Of a stretch of DNA of 64,000 bases, positions 9,277-17,048 are shown one piece after another. Origin of the DNA: Deltaproteobacteria bacterium (GTDB lineage Bacteria; Bdellovibrionota; JACOXK01); the NCBI GenBank assembly GCA_016186995.1, contig JACPKQ010000027.1, forward strand, positions 61,022 through 125,021, read 5' to 3'. Under the pieces are notes generated by a model that was given only the letters and a program-made list of their open reading frames with translations, had not been told where the DNA came from and did no database searches. The position numbers were made by a program, and so were the translations under genes. The first letter of the stretch is position 1. Every line of letters begins with the position of its first letter.

Positions 9277-11460
9277 ATGAATGTTAGATACCAAGACATT
9301 TTAAAACTTTTGCAATCTCCTCATTACAAACCCTGTTCTTTTTCTGAACTGGCTTCTTATTTAAGAATACCTCGTAAAAGCAAAAGACAACTTCGAAAAC
9401 TTCTTAAAGATTTAGAAAATCAGGGGAAAATCACCATCAATAAAAACAAATGCTATGAACGAGCACGTGAAGATAACTTTACAACAGGCACTATTTCAAA
9501 GCATGCTCGCGGCTTTGCATTTCTTTTGCCTGATGATCAAAAAATTGAAGATATTTTTATTAAACCAAGCGATCTTAAAGATGCTATGAGTGGCGATAAA
9601 GTTGCAGTGAGCGTAAGGCAGTTTCAAAGAAAAGGGGGAAAAAGTTTACGTGGACAGGTTATTAAAATTATTGAACGGGCCCACAAAATAGCAAGTGGTG
9701 TTCTTACCCAAAAAGGATATGAATATCTTGTTCAAACAGGCTTTGGCGAAAATTTTAGAATATCTAAAAAAAATCTTGGCATGGCACAAGTAAAAGATCT
9801 TGTTAAAATCGAAGTTATTGTCTTTCCAAGAGTCCACCAAATAGGTGAAGCAAAGGTTATTCAAGTTCTAGGTCCACAAGGACACCCCCAAGCAGAAACA
9901 GAATCTATTATTGCAAATCATAAACTTTATACAGAGTTTCACCCACACACTCTTCATGAAGTACAAAGCTTGCCAGAAAAAATAGATGAAAAAGATTTAG
10001 AACGAAGAAAAGATTTAAGAGAACTACCCTTTGTGACTATCGATGGAGAAGATGCCAGAGATTTTGATGATGCTGTTTATGTTCAAAAAAAAGATATGGG
10101 TTTTAAACTTTTCGTATCCATAGCCGATGTTGCCCATTACGTTAAAAATGGCAGCCCTACTGATAAAGATGCTTACTTACGAGGTTGTAGCACTTATTTT
10201 CCAGATAAAGTACTTCCTATGTTACCTGAAAAGCTTTCTAACAACCTGTGTAGTTTAAGACCTGGGGAAGATAGACTTACTCTGACCTGCGAAATGGATT
10301 TTTTAAATGATGGAACACGATCACGTTATAAAATTTATGAAAGTGTCATTCGAAGCCAAGCACGTCTTACCTATACAGAAATACAATCTCTTTTTGAGCA
10401 AACAACTGTCATTGCGAGTGACACGAAGCAATCCCATCGCGATAGCGATGAGATCACCACGGTCGTTACACTCCCTCGTGATGACAATCCCAGTTTTAAA
10501 AATGCTTATGAGCTTTTTAAAATTCTAAAAGACCAAAAAACAAAAAGAGGAGCTCTTGATTTTGATCTTCCAGAACCTTACGTCATAGTGGACGAAACAG
10601 GAAAAACAACAGATATCAAAAAAAGAGCACGATATGAATCACACATGCTTATTGAAGAATTTATGATTGCGGCTAACGAAGCAGTAGCTTGTGAACTTAT
10701 TCAAAAAAATATTCCAGCACTTTTTAGAACCCATGAGAAACCTGATAAGGAAAAAACACATGCTTTAAGAATTCTCCTTCATAATTTAGGTTATCAAGGG
10801 CTTTTAACCGGAGAAAGTGTTCAAGAGTTTTCAAGAGTTCTCGATGAAATAAGTGGAAAACCAGAAGAACATTTTATTAATTTTGTCCTTTTAAGATCTA
10901 TGAAGCAAGCTTGCTATACCCCTGATAATCCTAAGCATTTTGCCCTTGCAAGCCCCTATTATACGCACTTTACCTCACCTATACGAAGATACCCAGACTT
11001 GATTGTTCACAGGCATCTTAAATATCTTAATAAAAACACTCCTTTAGCCGATAAAGAATTGCATCAAATAAAAAAAATATTGGTCGAAAAAGGAAGGCAT
11101 CTTTCAGAAAGAGAAAGAATTTCACAAGAAGCAGAACGTGAAGTTGTTCTTTATAAACAAGTTCTCTTCATGAAAGATAAAGAAGGGGAAGAATTTCACG
11201 GAAGAATCTCTGGCGTTAAAGAATTTGGAATTTTCGTTGAACTTGGAGAATATTTTGTAGAGGGTCTCATTCCAATAGGCGCACTTACAGATGATTATTA
11301 CCAATTTTCAGAAAGTGAATTTTTATTAAGAGGCATGAAATTTAATAAAGAATATAAATTAGGAAACCCTCTTAAAGTAAGAATTCAAAGTGTCAATGTC
11401 GCCAAAAGAGAAATTGATCTCATTGTCATTCTGAGTGATAGCGAAGAATCTAAAGTATGA
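9277..11460 (+). CDS. rnr: Ribonuclease R, with an in-frame repeat-derived insert
   Basis: This 727-residue 3'-5' exoribonuclease has an N-terminal winged-helix segment, cold-shock-like domains, the RNB catalytic domain (metal-binding motif TIDGEDARDFDDAVY near residue 255, then YTHFTSPIRRYPDL) and a C-terminal S1 domain (FHGRISGVKEFGIFVEL). Residues 378-403 are a foreign 26-residue stretch encoded by a palindromic repeat that is exactly 78 bp and keeps the frame. The last residues (VILSDSEES) come from a second repeat type. The stop codon overlaps the start of the next gene (ATGA), so the two are probably co-transcribed. Function should be turnover of structured RNA in the cytoplasm. Confidence 0.95.
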   Translation: MNVRYQDILKLLQSPHYKPCSFSELASYLRIPRKSKRQLRKLLKDLENQGKITINKNKCYERAREDNFTTGTISKHARGFAFLLPDDQKIEDIFIKPSDLKDAMSGDKVAVSVRQFQRKGGKSLRGQVIKIIERAHKIASGVLTQKGYEYLVQTGFGENFRISKKNLGMAQVKDLVKIEVIVFPRVHQIGEAKVIQVLGPQGHPQAETESIIANHKLYTEFHPHTLHEVQSLPEKIDEKDLERRKDLRELPFVTIDGEDARDFDDAVYVQKKDMGFKLFVSIADVAHYVKNGSPTDKDAYLRGCSTYFPDKVLPMLPEKLSNNLCSLRPGEDRLTLTCEMDFLNDGTRSRYKIYESVIRSQARLTYTEIQSLFEQTTVIASDTKQSHRDSDEITTVVTLPRDDNPSFKNAYELFKILKDQKTKRGALDFDLPEPYVIVDETGKTTDIKKRARYESHMLIEEFMIAANEAVACELIQKNIPALFRTHEKPDKEKTHALRILLHNLGYQGLLTGESVQEFSRVLDEISGKPEEHFINFVLLRSMKQACYTPDNPKHFALASPYYTHFTSPIRRYPDLIVHRHLKYLNKNTPLADKELHQIKKILVEKGRHLSERERISQEAEREVVLYKQVLFMKDKEGEEFHGRISGVKEFGIFVELGEYFVEGLIPIGALTDDYYQFSESEFLLRGMKFNKEYKLGNPLKVRIQSVNVAKREIDLIVILSDSEESKV
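10408..10485 (+). repeat. GTCATTGCGAG-type palindromic repeat inside rnr
   Basis: A 78-bp unit beginning GTCATTGCGAG and ending CTCGTGATGAC, related to intergenic copies at 16938-17044 and 33322-33428. It contains the internal palindrome ATCGCGATAGCGAT. It is 26 codons long, has no stop in the reading frame used, and encodes residues 378-403 of RNase R. Confidence 0.85.
11425..11451 (+). repeat. GTCATTCTGAG-type repeat forming the rnr C-terminus
   Basis: GTCATTCTGAGTGATAGCGA followed by AGAATCT is the same short unit seen at 19283 and 28589. Here it encodes VILSDSEES, the last residues of RNase R apart from the final two. Confidence 0.75.
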
Positions 11461-13127
11461 AGGTTTTTAAAATTGGATCACAGATTGGTCAAACAGTACG
11501 AAACGTAGGACGTTTCCGTACCATTCTTTCTGTTTTTGCAAAACATGGCTTTGGTGAAATTGTTGAAAGGGTGAACCTTTCAAGATTTCTTCCTTTTAAA
11601 CTGAGAAGAAAAAAAGAAGATCTTAAAAAATTAAGTGTGGCCGAAAGGCTTCGCATTTGTTTTGAAGATTTAGGACCTACTTTTGTAAAATTAGGGCAGC
11701 TTTTAAGTACACGTCCTGACATGATTCCAGAAGATTTGTGCAACGAACTCAAAAAACTTCAAGACCAAGTTCCTCCTCTTGAATTTGAAAAAATAAAACC
11801 TTTTATTGAAAAAGAATTTGGAAAACCCATCCACGAAGTTTTTTCGAAATTTAAAGATATTCCTTTTGCCGCTGCTTCAATTGCTCAAGTTCATGAAGCA
11901 GAGCTTCTAACAGGAGAAGAGGTTGTTGTTAAAATCAGGCGCCCTGACATCGAAGATAGGGTTAAAACAGATGTTCAACTTCTTCACATTATAGCCGGGC
12001 TTCTTGATAAATATATTCCAGAGGTAAAACCTTTTAATCCTATGGGTCAAGTGAATGAATTTGAACGTTCTTTAAAACAAGAACTTAATTTTCTTATTGA
12101 AGCTAATAATATGATACGAATTAAAGAAAATATGAAAGATGTTGAAGATGTCCTGATCCCTCATGTCTACAAAGAATTGACTACCTCACATATTCTCACC
12201 CAGGAAAAAATTAAAGGTATTCGTCTTTCAAATATTAAAAAAATTAAATCACAAAAAAATATAAATACCAAAAAGCTTACCCACACAGGGGTTCAAGCTT
12301 TTTACAAACAAGTCATGATTGACGGACTTTTCCACGGAGATCTTCATGCAGGAAATCTCTTTGTCATAGAAGATTCAAAATTGGGTATGGTTGATTTTGG
12401 AATTGTAGGACATCTTACAAAACAAATTCGCACAGCTCTTACAAATATGTTTTTGTGCCTTATCAGTGAAGACTACGAAACCCTTGTATATGAGTTTTTA
12501 GATATCGGTTCTCAAAAAGGAAAGGTAAACATTCAAGCTTTGCAAAGTGATATTAAAGCACTTTTAGAACCCTACTATGGAATGCCCCTTAAAGATTTTA
12601 ATGTGGGACGTCTCTTACTGGACCTCACCGTGTGTGCAAGCAGGCATAATATTCAAATGTCTCAAGATCTTATGCTTGTTTCAAAAGCTATTATTACTAT
12701 TGAAGGCATGGGAAAAGAACTTGATCCTGAATTCGATTTACTTTCAGAAATGACATACTTTTCAAAAGAAATTTTTAAAGATCGATACAACCCAGCCAAA
12801 CTTGGAAAAGAAATGATCTGGTTACTTCAAGATTTTTCTGGGGTTTTAAGAACCTTGCCCAGATACCTTAAACAAATCATTCGAAAACAAACCTCAGATG
12901 ATTTTACCTACCGTGTTGAAATCGAACACCTTGAAAACCTTATGAAAGAGCTTTCTCAAAGCCATAAATATCAAGGCCACATGATGTTTGCTTCATTTTT
13001 GGTTCTTTCTTCCACCCTTCTCATTATTTACAAAATTGGCCCTATCTTTTTAGGATTTTCTCTTTGTGGTGTTTTTGGTTTAGGATTTTCGCTCTTTTTA
13101 GCCCTTATTTTATTCCTTCGCTCATAG
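11457..13127 (+). CDS. ubiB: UbiB/AarF/ABC1-family protein kinase-like ATPase
   Basis: A 556-residue protein with the ABC1/UbiB signature: the KxGQ motif (KLGQLLSTRPD), an alanine-rich nucleotide loop (FAAASIAQVHEAEL), the catalytic-loop equivalent (DGLFHGDLHAGNLF), the metal-binding DFG (MVDFGIVGHL), and two C-terminal transmembrane helices. Family members act at the inner membrane and support ubiquinone or other isoprenoid-lipid metabolism. No other quinone-synthesis genes are nearby, so the exact role is open. It overlaps rnr by 4 bp. Confidence 0.88.
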   Translation: MKVFKIGSQIGQTVRNVGRFRTILSVFAKHGFGEIVERVNLSRFLPFKLRRKKEDLKKLSVAERLRICFEDLGPTFVKLGQLLSTRPDMIPEDLCNELKKLQDQVPPLEFEKIKPFIEKEFGKPIHEVFSKFKDIPFAAASIAQVHEAELLTGEEVVVKIRRPDIEDRVKTDVQLLHIIAGLLDKYIPEVKPFNPMGQVNEFERSLKQELNFLIEANNMIRIKENMKDVEDVLIPHVYKELTTSHILTQEKIKGIRLSNIKKIKSQKNINTKKLTHTGVQAFYKQVMIDGLFHGDLHAGNLFVIEDSKLGMVDFGIVGHLTKQIRTALTNMFLCLISEDYETLVYEFLDIGSQKGKVNIQALQSDIKALLEPYYGMPLKDFNVGRLLLDLTVCASRHNIQMSQDLMLVSKAIITIEGMGKELDPEFDLLSEMTYFSKEIFKDRYNPAKLGKEMIWLLQDFSGVLRTLPRYLKQIIRKQTSDDFTYRVEIEHLENLMKELSQSHKYQGHMMFASFLVLSSTLLIIYKIGPIFLGFSLCGVFGLGFSLFLALILFLRS

Positions 13128-13134
13128 ACCATTT

Positions 13135-13155
13135 TGGGCTTTAAAACCCATTTTT
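13135..13155 (+). terminator. Weak terminator after ubiB
   Basis: TGGGCTTTAAAACCCATTTTT just past the ubiB stop forms a short, AT-rich hairpin followed by a run of T. The stem is weak, so the call is tentative. Confidence 0.4.
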
Positions 13156-13213
13156 GTCACCCCGAATACCTTACTTAAAATCTTAACTATCTAAAATTAT
13201 TTAACTTTCTTTC

Positions 13214-13228
13214 TGGCATGGGTCTTGC
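13214..13228 (+). promoter_or_regulatory. Sigma-54-type promoter of the lipoprotein pair
   Basis: TGGCATGGGTCTTGC matches TGGCACGRNNNTTGC with one change, and is preceded by TTC as in the copy at 19414. The start codon is 28 bp further on (SD AGGAGG at 13242-13247), so the leader would be very short. Confidence 0.65.
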
Positions 13229-13255
13229 CTTAAGCCTTACTAGGAGGAAGTTAAA

Positions 13256-13840
13256 ATGAAAAAATTTATCTCTATAACTAGTTTTTTATTTCTCATGGGA
13301 GCACTGTCTCATTGTGGAGTTTCAAATAAAGAAAGCGAAACATTTAAAACATGGCTTGATAAGGCCCAAACACATATTGCAACAGAAGTGATCGCAACTG
13401 AAAACAAAGAAACCCTTTCTGAGCTCACAGTTGATCAAGTTAAAGAAAAACTATCTTTCGTGTGGTCTTTAGAAAAAGTAGTGGAACCAACACAAGAAGA
13501 AAAAGAACTTAAAGAAGAAGTTTTTATGGCTTTTAATAGTGAGGGTTTTACTAAAAAGCTCACAAGAGAAGAGCTTAAAGAAGATTTTGATAATTCTCTT
13601 GAAACAATGACTCAAGGGTTAAGTGGAGAGAGTGTTGATGAAGACTATTTTGATAAGTACGAAATTGAAGGATTAACCCTTACATTCAAACTTAAAGAAA
13701 ACCAAAAAAAAATAATGAAGATTTTAAGCATCTCTGAAGACACACTTGTTTTAGCTGAAATGGATGGAGAAATCTTTACTAAAACAGAAACTTGGAAAAA
13801 AATAGAAAAGGAAGAAGAGAAGAAAAATGAAGAAAAGTAA
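13256..13840 (+). CDS. Small lipoprotein, possible lipocalin-like domain
   Basis: A 194-residue protein with a lipoprotein signal peptide (lipobox ALSHC, Cys about 21) and a strong Shine-Dalgarno (AGGAGG). After the signal comes a helical acidic stretch. A later region (SFVWSLEKV ... VFMAFNSEGF ... KILSISEDTLVLAE) has the look of a lipocalin-like beta-barrel such as those of secreted or periplasmic bacterial lipoproteins; that is inference from pattern only. The C-terminus is Lys/Glu-rich. It overlaps the next lipoprotein gene by 14 bp, and the pair lies behind a sigma-54-type promoter. No specific function is recognised. Confidence 0.75.
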   Translation: MKKFISITSFLFLMGALSHCGVSNKESETFKTWLDKAQTHIATEVIATENKETLSELTVDQVKEKLSFVWSLEKVVEPTQEEKELKEEVFMAFNSEGFTKKLTREELKEDFDNSLETMTQGLSGESVDEDYFDKYEIEGLTLTFKLKENQKKIMKILSISEDTLVLAEMDGEIFTKTETWKKIEKEEEKKNEEK

Positions 13841-14321
13841 TATATTTATAATTGTTTTTTTGATACTCGTACTGGCCTCTTGTGCAGATCGTTTTAAAAG
13901 CCGGCTTGATCTTGTTCAAGATAACTTTGCACAGACACAGCAAGAAGAAACAGTTTCAGAAATACTTACAAAAGAAAAAGATGTTGTTCTTACAACAACT
14001 ATTCTGAAATCTTTGGTTTCTACTCTTAAGTTTGGTCTTAAAGAAGAGAGTGCATCTTTAAAAGAAAAGATACAAGGGACATGGTCTCTTTTTCATGCAG
14101 AGTCTATCAAAGAAGTCTCTATTGATGTGTTTACAACTTTTGATGAAGAAAACAATTTTAAAAATCTTAAGAAAAACAAATTCTCTGTAGATAAGGAAAA
14201 ATATGAAATTCTTTTTATTGATAAAAAAATACTTATCACTGGACAAATAGAAGAAAGAGAAAACGAAGAAAAGCTTCTTAAAACATTGCAAATTTGGGAA
14301 AAAAATTCCCCATCTTTTTAA
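13827..14321 (+). CDS. Small lipoprotein, possible paralogue of its neighbour
   Basis: A 164-residue protein with signal peptide and lipobox (LASC, Cys about 19). The segment IQGTWSLFHAES ... IDVFTTFDEENNF ... EKYEILFIDKKILITG resembles the middle of the preceding lipoprotein in order and spacing, suggesting a tandem duplication of a lipocalin-like domain (inference). Translation is coupled to the gene before it through a 14-bp overlap. The gene ends where a block of palindromic repeats begins. Confidence 0.7.
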   Translation: MKKSNIFIIVFLILVLASCADRFKSRLDLVQDNFAQTQQEETVSEILTKEKDVVLTTTILKSLVSTLKFGLKEESASLKEKIQGTWSLFHAESIKEVSIDVFTTFDEENNFKNLKKNKFSVDKEKYEILFIDKKILITGQIEERENEEKLLKTLQIWEKNSPSF

Positions 14322-14336
14322 GCTTACCGGCGGGGT

Positions 14337-14480
14337 CTTCTGGATCCCGGATAGTGCTAACGCACTTCCGGGATGACAGAAAAAATGTCATTCCAGAAGT
14401 CCGAAGGACTATCTGGAATCCAGGAATTCAATAAATACTAGATCCCCGCTTGTGCCTGCGGCTTCAGGCGGGGATGACAG
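14337..14480. repeat. Three back-to-back GTCATCCCGG-type palindromes
   Basis: Three units in a row: TTCTGGATCCCGGATAG...GGGATGAC (14337-14378), GTCATTCCAGAAG...CTGGAATCCAG (14386-14422) and TAGATCCCCGC...GGCGGGGATGACAG (14439-14480). Each is an imperfect inverted repeat able to form a hairpin. They fill the gap between two convergent genes and may also end transcription there. Confidence 0.75.
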
Positions 14481-14489
14481 AAGCCTAGG

Positions 14490-14966
14490 TCAATTTAAAC
14501 TATTTTTGATAAACTCTGTAAGATAGTAACGAACAAGCGCTTGCGCTGTTACAGGTTGCGATTTGAACTTCCATTGAGCATCATTAAAAGGCCCTAATTC
14601 TGCTTCTAAATAATCACTTCCTTCATCATTAGCAGATTTTAAACCACCACGAAGACTTGTAAAACTCAGGCTTATAGTCCCAGGTCTTTCTTTAGCAACA
14701 ATCAGTTTTAAAGAGTTTCTAAAAACAAGAAAGTCAGATTCTGTTCCCTGAATACCATAAATTTTGATCGTATTTCTTTGTTCACCCCGATAGGTATTAA
14801 AAGAGTTGATACAAGTCGTAAACTCTCTTCTTAAATCATAGAGAAATTGGAGGGCTAATTCTTCAAGAAGCTTTTGTTCGTCTTGCCGGCGGTGAAGGTC
14901 AAATTCGCCTGTTTCTTCGATGCTAATCTCTTCTTTAGCTAATTTCTCTATCCATTCACGACCCAT
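14490..14966 (-). CDS. Hypothetical cytoplasmic protein
   Basis: A 158-residue protein with no signal peptide, no membrane segment and no motif I recognise. The N-terminal part is acidic and helical (WIEKLAKEEIS...), and the rest looks alpha/beta (IKIYGIQGTESDFLVFRNSLKLIVA). Codon use matches the neighbours. It stands alone, converging on the lipoprotein pair and diverging from the 6S RNA. Function unknown. Confidence 0.6.
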   Translation of the reverse strand: MGREWIEKLAKEEISIEETGEFDLHRRQDEQKLLEELALQFLYDLRREFTTCINSFNTYRGEQRNTIKIYGIQGTESDFLVFRNSLKLIVAKERPGTISLSFTSLRGGLKSANDEGSDYLEAELGPFNDAQWKFKSQPVTAQALVRYYLTEFIKNSLN

Positions 14967-15068
14967 GCTTTCATCCTAGGCTATTTTAAAAATAGCGTCA
15001 AGAAATGGGCGCTAACTACCTAAAAACAGGAAGAATTTAAAAAAGGGATTATTTTTTATTTGTCAATA

Positions 15069-15096
15069 TTGCATCTTTTAAAGGGGGGGATAAAAT
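15069..15096 (+). promoter_or_regulatory. Sigma-70-type promoter of the 6S RNA
   Basis: TTGCAT (15069-15074), a 16-bp spacer and TAAAAT (15091-15096) lie just upstream of the predicted RNA 5' end. This is a reasonable but not strong -35/-10 pair. Confidence 0.45.
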
Positions 15097-15111
15097 GGAG
15101 GTGTAAATAAG

Positions 15112-15298
15112 AGAAAAGTTTCCCTATCCAGTTATTTGGGTTAAAAACTTTGATCTATGTTTATATAAAAGGGAACTGTCCCTTGCTGTGGTGTGCATGC
15201 CCTCCTTAAAATGAGGGAAGCCTAAAGCAGCAAAATGGTACCCACTTGGAAAAAGGTATCAAAGGTTTTTGACAAATAATGCTCAAGATAGGGAATTA
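15112..15298 (+). ncRNA. ssrS: 6S RNA
   Basis: This gene-free stretch folds as one long interrupted hairpin typical of 6S RNA. TTCCCTATC (15120-15128) pairs with GATAGGGAA (15287-15295). AAAAACTTTGAT (15143-15154) pairs with ATCAAAGGTTTTT (15258-15270), with one bulge. GGGAAC (15171) faces GTACCC (15238). TTGCTG (15183-15188) pairs with CAGCAA (15228-15233), and GCCCTC with GAGGG near the apex. The large internal loop in the middle is where 6S RNA mimics an open promoter and holds sigma-70 RNA polymerase. Length of about 185 nt fits, and an intrinsic terminator follows at once. The call rests on fold and context, not on a database match. Confidence 0.75.
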
Positions 15299-15300
15299 AA

Positions 15301-15328
15301 AGCCCCGAGAAATTCTCGGGGCTTTTTT
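15301..15328 (+). terminator. Intrinsic terminator of the 6S RNA
   Basis: AGCCCCGAGA-AAT-TCTCGGGGCT, a perfect 10-bp GC-rich stem with a 3-nt loop, followed by TTTTTT. Confidence 0.9.
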
Positions 15329-15375
15329 ATACATATCGTTGACAGTTTAATTTATAAAATAGTAGTTTTAGAGGC

Positions 15376-15951
15376 ATGTCTCTATCACAAAAAGTCCTTA
15401 TAGCAGAAAAGAGTATTACTATCCAAAAAGCCATTCACATTGCATTAAAAAACGCTTCATTTGAAATAAAAAGTGTTTCTTCTTTTGAAGATCTTGAAAA
15501 ACTTGCTCACGCTTGGCACCCCAATTTCATACTTTTAGATACTAAAATTCTAAAAAACTCTTGTCAAAGCTCTTGCGAAGGGCTCAGAAAAAATCTTCAA
15601 GTGTCATCCCGGAAATGCGAAGCATTATCCGGGATAAAAATTGTTTTATTACACAGCCCACTTGAAGATTTAGATGCAAAAAATATCCACATGTTAGGGG
15701 CTGATGAAGCTTTGATGAAGCCTTTCGATGCAGAGAGTTTACTAAAAAAACTGGTTCCTTTAAATGTCATCCCGGAAGCACAAAGTGCTATCCGGGATCC
15801 AGAACCCCTGGATTCCTGCCTTCACATAGAACCCCAAATTGAAAAACTGGCAAAAGAAATTGTCGAAAAAATCACCTGGGAAGTTGTTCCCCGCCTCTCT
15901 GAACAAATGATTCGTGAAGAACTTAATAAACTCCTTAAAAAACCATCTTAA
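15376..15951 (+). CDS. Receiver-domain protein with two repeat-derived inserts
   Basis: A 191-residue protein with a CheY-like fold: beta1 KVLIAEK, phospho-acceptor Asp55 in FILLDTK, beta4 IKIVLLHS, and the conserved Lys in LMKPFD. The acidic pair after beta1 is altered (Glu-Lys), so phosphorylation should be checked. The C-terminal segment IVEKITWEVVPRLSEQMIREE resembles tails of receiver proteins in myxobacteria-type genomes. Two GTCATCCCGG-type palindromes are translated in frame: one between the phospho-Asp and beta4, the other after the domain. There is no DNA-binding output domain. It lies 3 bp upstream of nadC. Confidence 0.78.
   Translation: MSLSQKVLIAEKSITIQKAIHIALKNASFEIKSVSSFEDLEKLAHAWHPNFILLDTKILKNSCQSSCEGLRKNLQVSSRKCEALSGIKIVLLHSPLEDLDAKNIHMLGADEALMKPFDAESLLKKLVPLNVIPEAQSAIRDPEPLDSCLHIEPQIEKLAKEIVEKITWEVVPRLSEQMIREELNKLLKKPS
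15603..15636 (+). repeat. GTCATCCCGG-type palindrome inside the receiver gene (first)
   Basis: GTCATCCCGGAAATGCGAAG followed by CATTATCCGGGAT forms an inverted repeat (ATCCCGG...CCGGGAT). It is translated as about 11 residues in the loop before beta4 of the receiver domain. Confidence 0.75.
15766..15820 (+). repeat. GTCATCCCGG-type palindrome inside the receiver gene (second)
   Basis: GTCATCCCGGAAGCACAAAG, then TGCTATCCGGGATCCAG and a partial second unit CCCCTGGATTCC. It encodes the linker between the receiver domain and the C-terminal tail. Confidence 0.75.
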
Positions 15952-15954
15952 AAA

Positions 15955-16788
15955 ATGCTTTTATCAAAAAAAGAAGTTCAAACTCTAGTTCAAAAAGCTC
16001 TCAAAGAAGATATTGGAAAGGGTGATATGACAGCTCTTGCTCTTATTCCTCAGAATTTGAAAGGGGTTGCAACTGTTACTTTAAAAGAAGAGGCGATTAT
16101 TTGTGGACTTTTTCTTTTAAAATATTTTTTTCCAAAATCTTTTGAGGTTACCTGCCATTACAAAGATGGAAAACGTATCAAAAAAAATACTGTTCTTCTT
16201 AAAATAAAAGGCAACTATAGAATCCTTCTTGAACGTGAACGAACTTTTTTGAATTTTCTAGGTCATCTTTCAGGAATTGCAACCCTGACTCATCACTTTG
16301 TTACATCGTGTAACAATAAAGATATTAAAATTATGGATACCAGAAAAACAACTCCTCTTTTAAGAGGACTTCAAAAATACGCTGTTAAAATAGGAGGGGG
16401 GTCTAACCACAGAAAAGGTCTTTATGATGAGGTGCTTATAAAAGAAAATCATATCAATGCTGTAGGCGGGGTTTACAAGGCCGTTTCACGTGCTCATCAA
16501 AAATACCCCAATAAAAAAATTGAAATAGAGGTTAGAAGCCTTAAAGAAGTTAAAGAGGCTCTAAGGGCCAGCGCCTCTATTCTTTTGCTTGATAACATGT
16601 CACTTCCTCACATAAATAAGTCTATTAAAATTATTAAAAACAAAGCTCACATAGAAGTTTCAGGAGGTGTAACGCTTAAAAATATTAAAAAATATGGGCA
16701 TCTTAAAATAAACCGCATTTCTATTGGCGCCCTTACTCACTCCTCACATTGCATTGACCTTAGCATGTGGATAGAGAAATATGGATAA
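15955..16788 (+). CDS. nadC: Nicotinate-nucleotide pyrophosphorylase (quinolinate phosphoribosyltransferase)
   Basis: A 277-residue enzyme that converts quinolinate and PRPP to nicotinate mononucleotide in de novo NAD synthesis. Seen motifs are EDIGKGDMTALAL near the N-terminus, ERTFLNFLGHLSGIAT, DTRKTTPLLRGLQKYAVKIGGGSNHR (residues about 126-151), EVRSLKEVKEAL, LLDNMSLPHI and VSGGVTLKNI, all characteristic of the type II phosphoribosyltransferase fold. Length is typical. nadA and nadB are not in the window. The gene starts 3 bp after the receiver gene and is followed by a dense repeat block. Confidence 0.95.
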   Translation: MLLSKKEVQTLVQKALKEDIGKGDMTALALIPQNLKGVATVTLKEEAIICGLFLLKYFFPKSFEVTCHYKDGKRIKKNTVLLKIKGNYRILLERERTFLNFLGHLSGIATLTHHFVTSCNNKDIKIMDTRKTTPLLRGLQKYAVKIGGGSNHRKGLYDEVLIKENHINAVGGVYKAVSRAHQKYPNKKIEIEVRSLKEVKEALRASASILLLDNMSLPHINKSIKIIKNKAHIEVSGGVTLKNIKKYGHLKINRISIGALTHSSHCIDLSMWIEKYG

Positions 16789-16815
16789 AAGATAGTGGGG
16801 GAACCTCCCGAAATG

Positions 16816-16857
16816 GTCAGTGTCTTCCGCTTCATGGCTCGCTGTAGTTGTCCCACG
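16816..16857 (-). repeat. Truncated end of a MITE-1 element
   Basis: CTTCCGCTTCATGGCTCGCT and TGTAGTTGTCCCAC match the end of the MITE-1 copies at 17049 and 33092 in the opposite orientation. It is cut off at 16858 by another repeat module. Confidence 0.65.
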
Positions 16858-16930
16858 ACCTTGGTTCTGAATTGGGGATATTTTTTTTCTCCAAAACGTG
16901 CGAAAAAAAATACACCCCAATTCTCTCATG
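16858..16930. repeat. CCTTGGTTCTGA repeat module
   Basis: Begins ACCTTGGTTCTGAATTGGGG and ends CCCCAATTCTCTCAT, so ATTGGGG/CCCCAAT form inverted arms around an AT-rich middle that itself contains TTTTTTTTCT...CGAAAAAAAA. Related copies are at 18825-18846 (partial), 33436-33514 and 60057-60103. No coding content. Confidence 0.65.
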
Positions 16931-16937
16931 GTTACGT

Positions 16938-17044
16938 GTCATTGCGAGCGTAGCGAAGCAATCTCCTAGAATTGCTAAAGCAATTCTAGGACAACACTTG
17001 CGTGTTGAGATCGCCACGGTTCATTTTATGAACCTCGCGATGAC
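16938..17044. repeat. GTCATTGCGAG-type palindromic repeat, 107 bp
   Basis: Starts GTCATTGCGAGCGTAGCGAA and ends CCTCGCGATGAC. It contains the internal palindrome CCTAGAATTGC...GCAATTCTAGG and the inverted pair CAACACTTGCGTGTTG. It is the reverse complement of 33322-33428 with a single visible mismatch over 107 bp, which indicates recent duplication or gene conversion. Confidence 0.85.
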
Positions 17045-17048
17045 AGCA

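Noticed and set aside
10408-10485. Frameshift or pseudogene in rnr
   Set aside because: The insert is a multiple of three and all RNase R motifs before and after it are in one frame.
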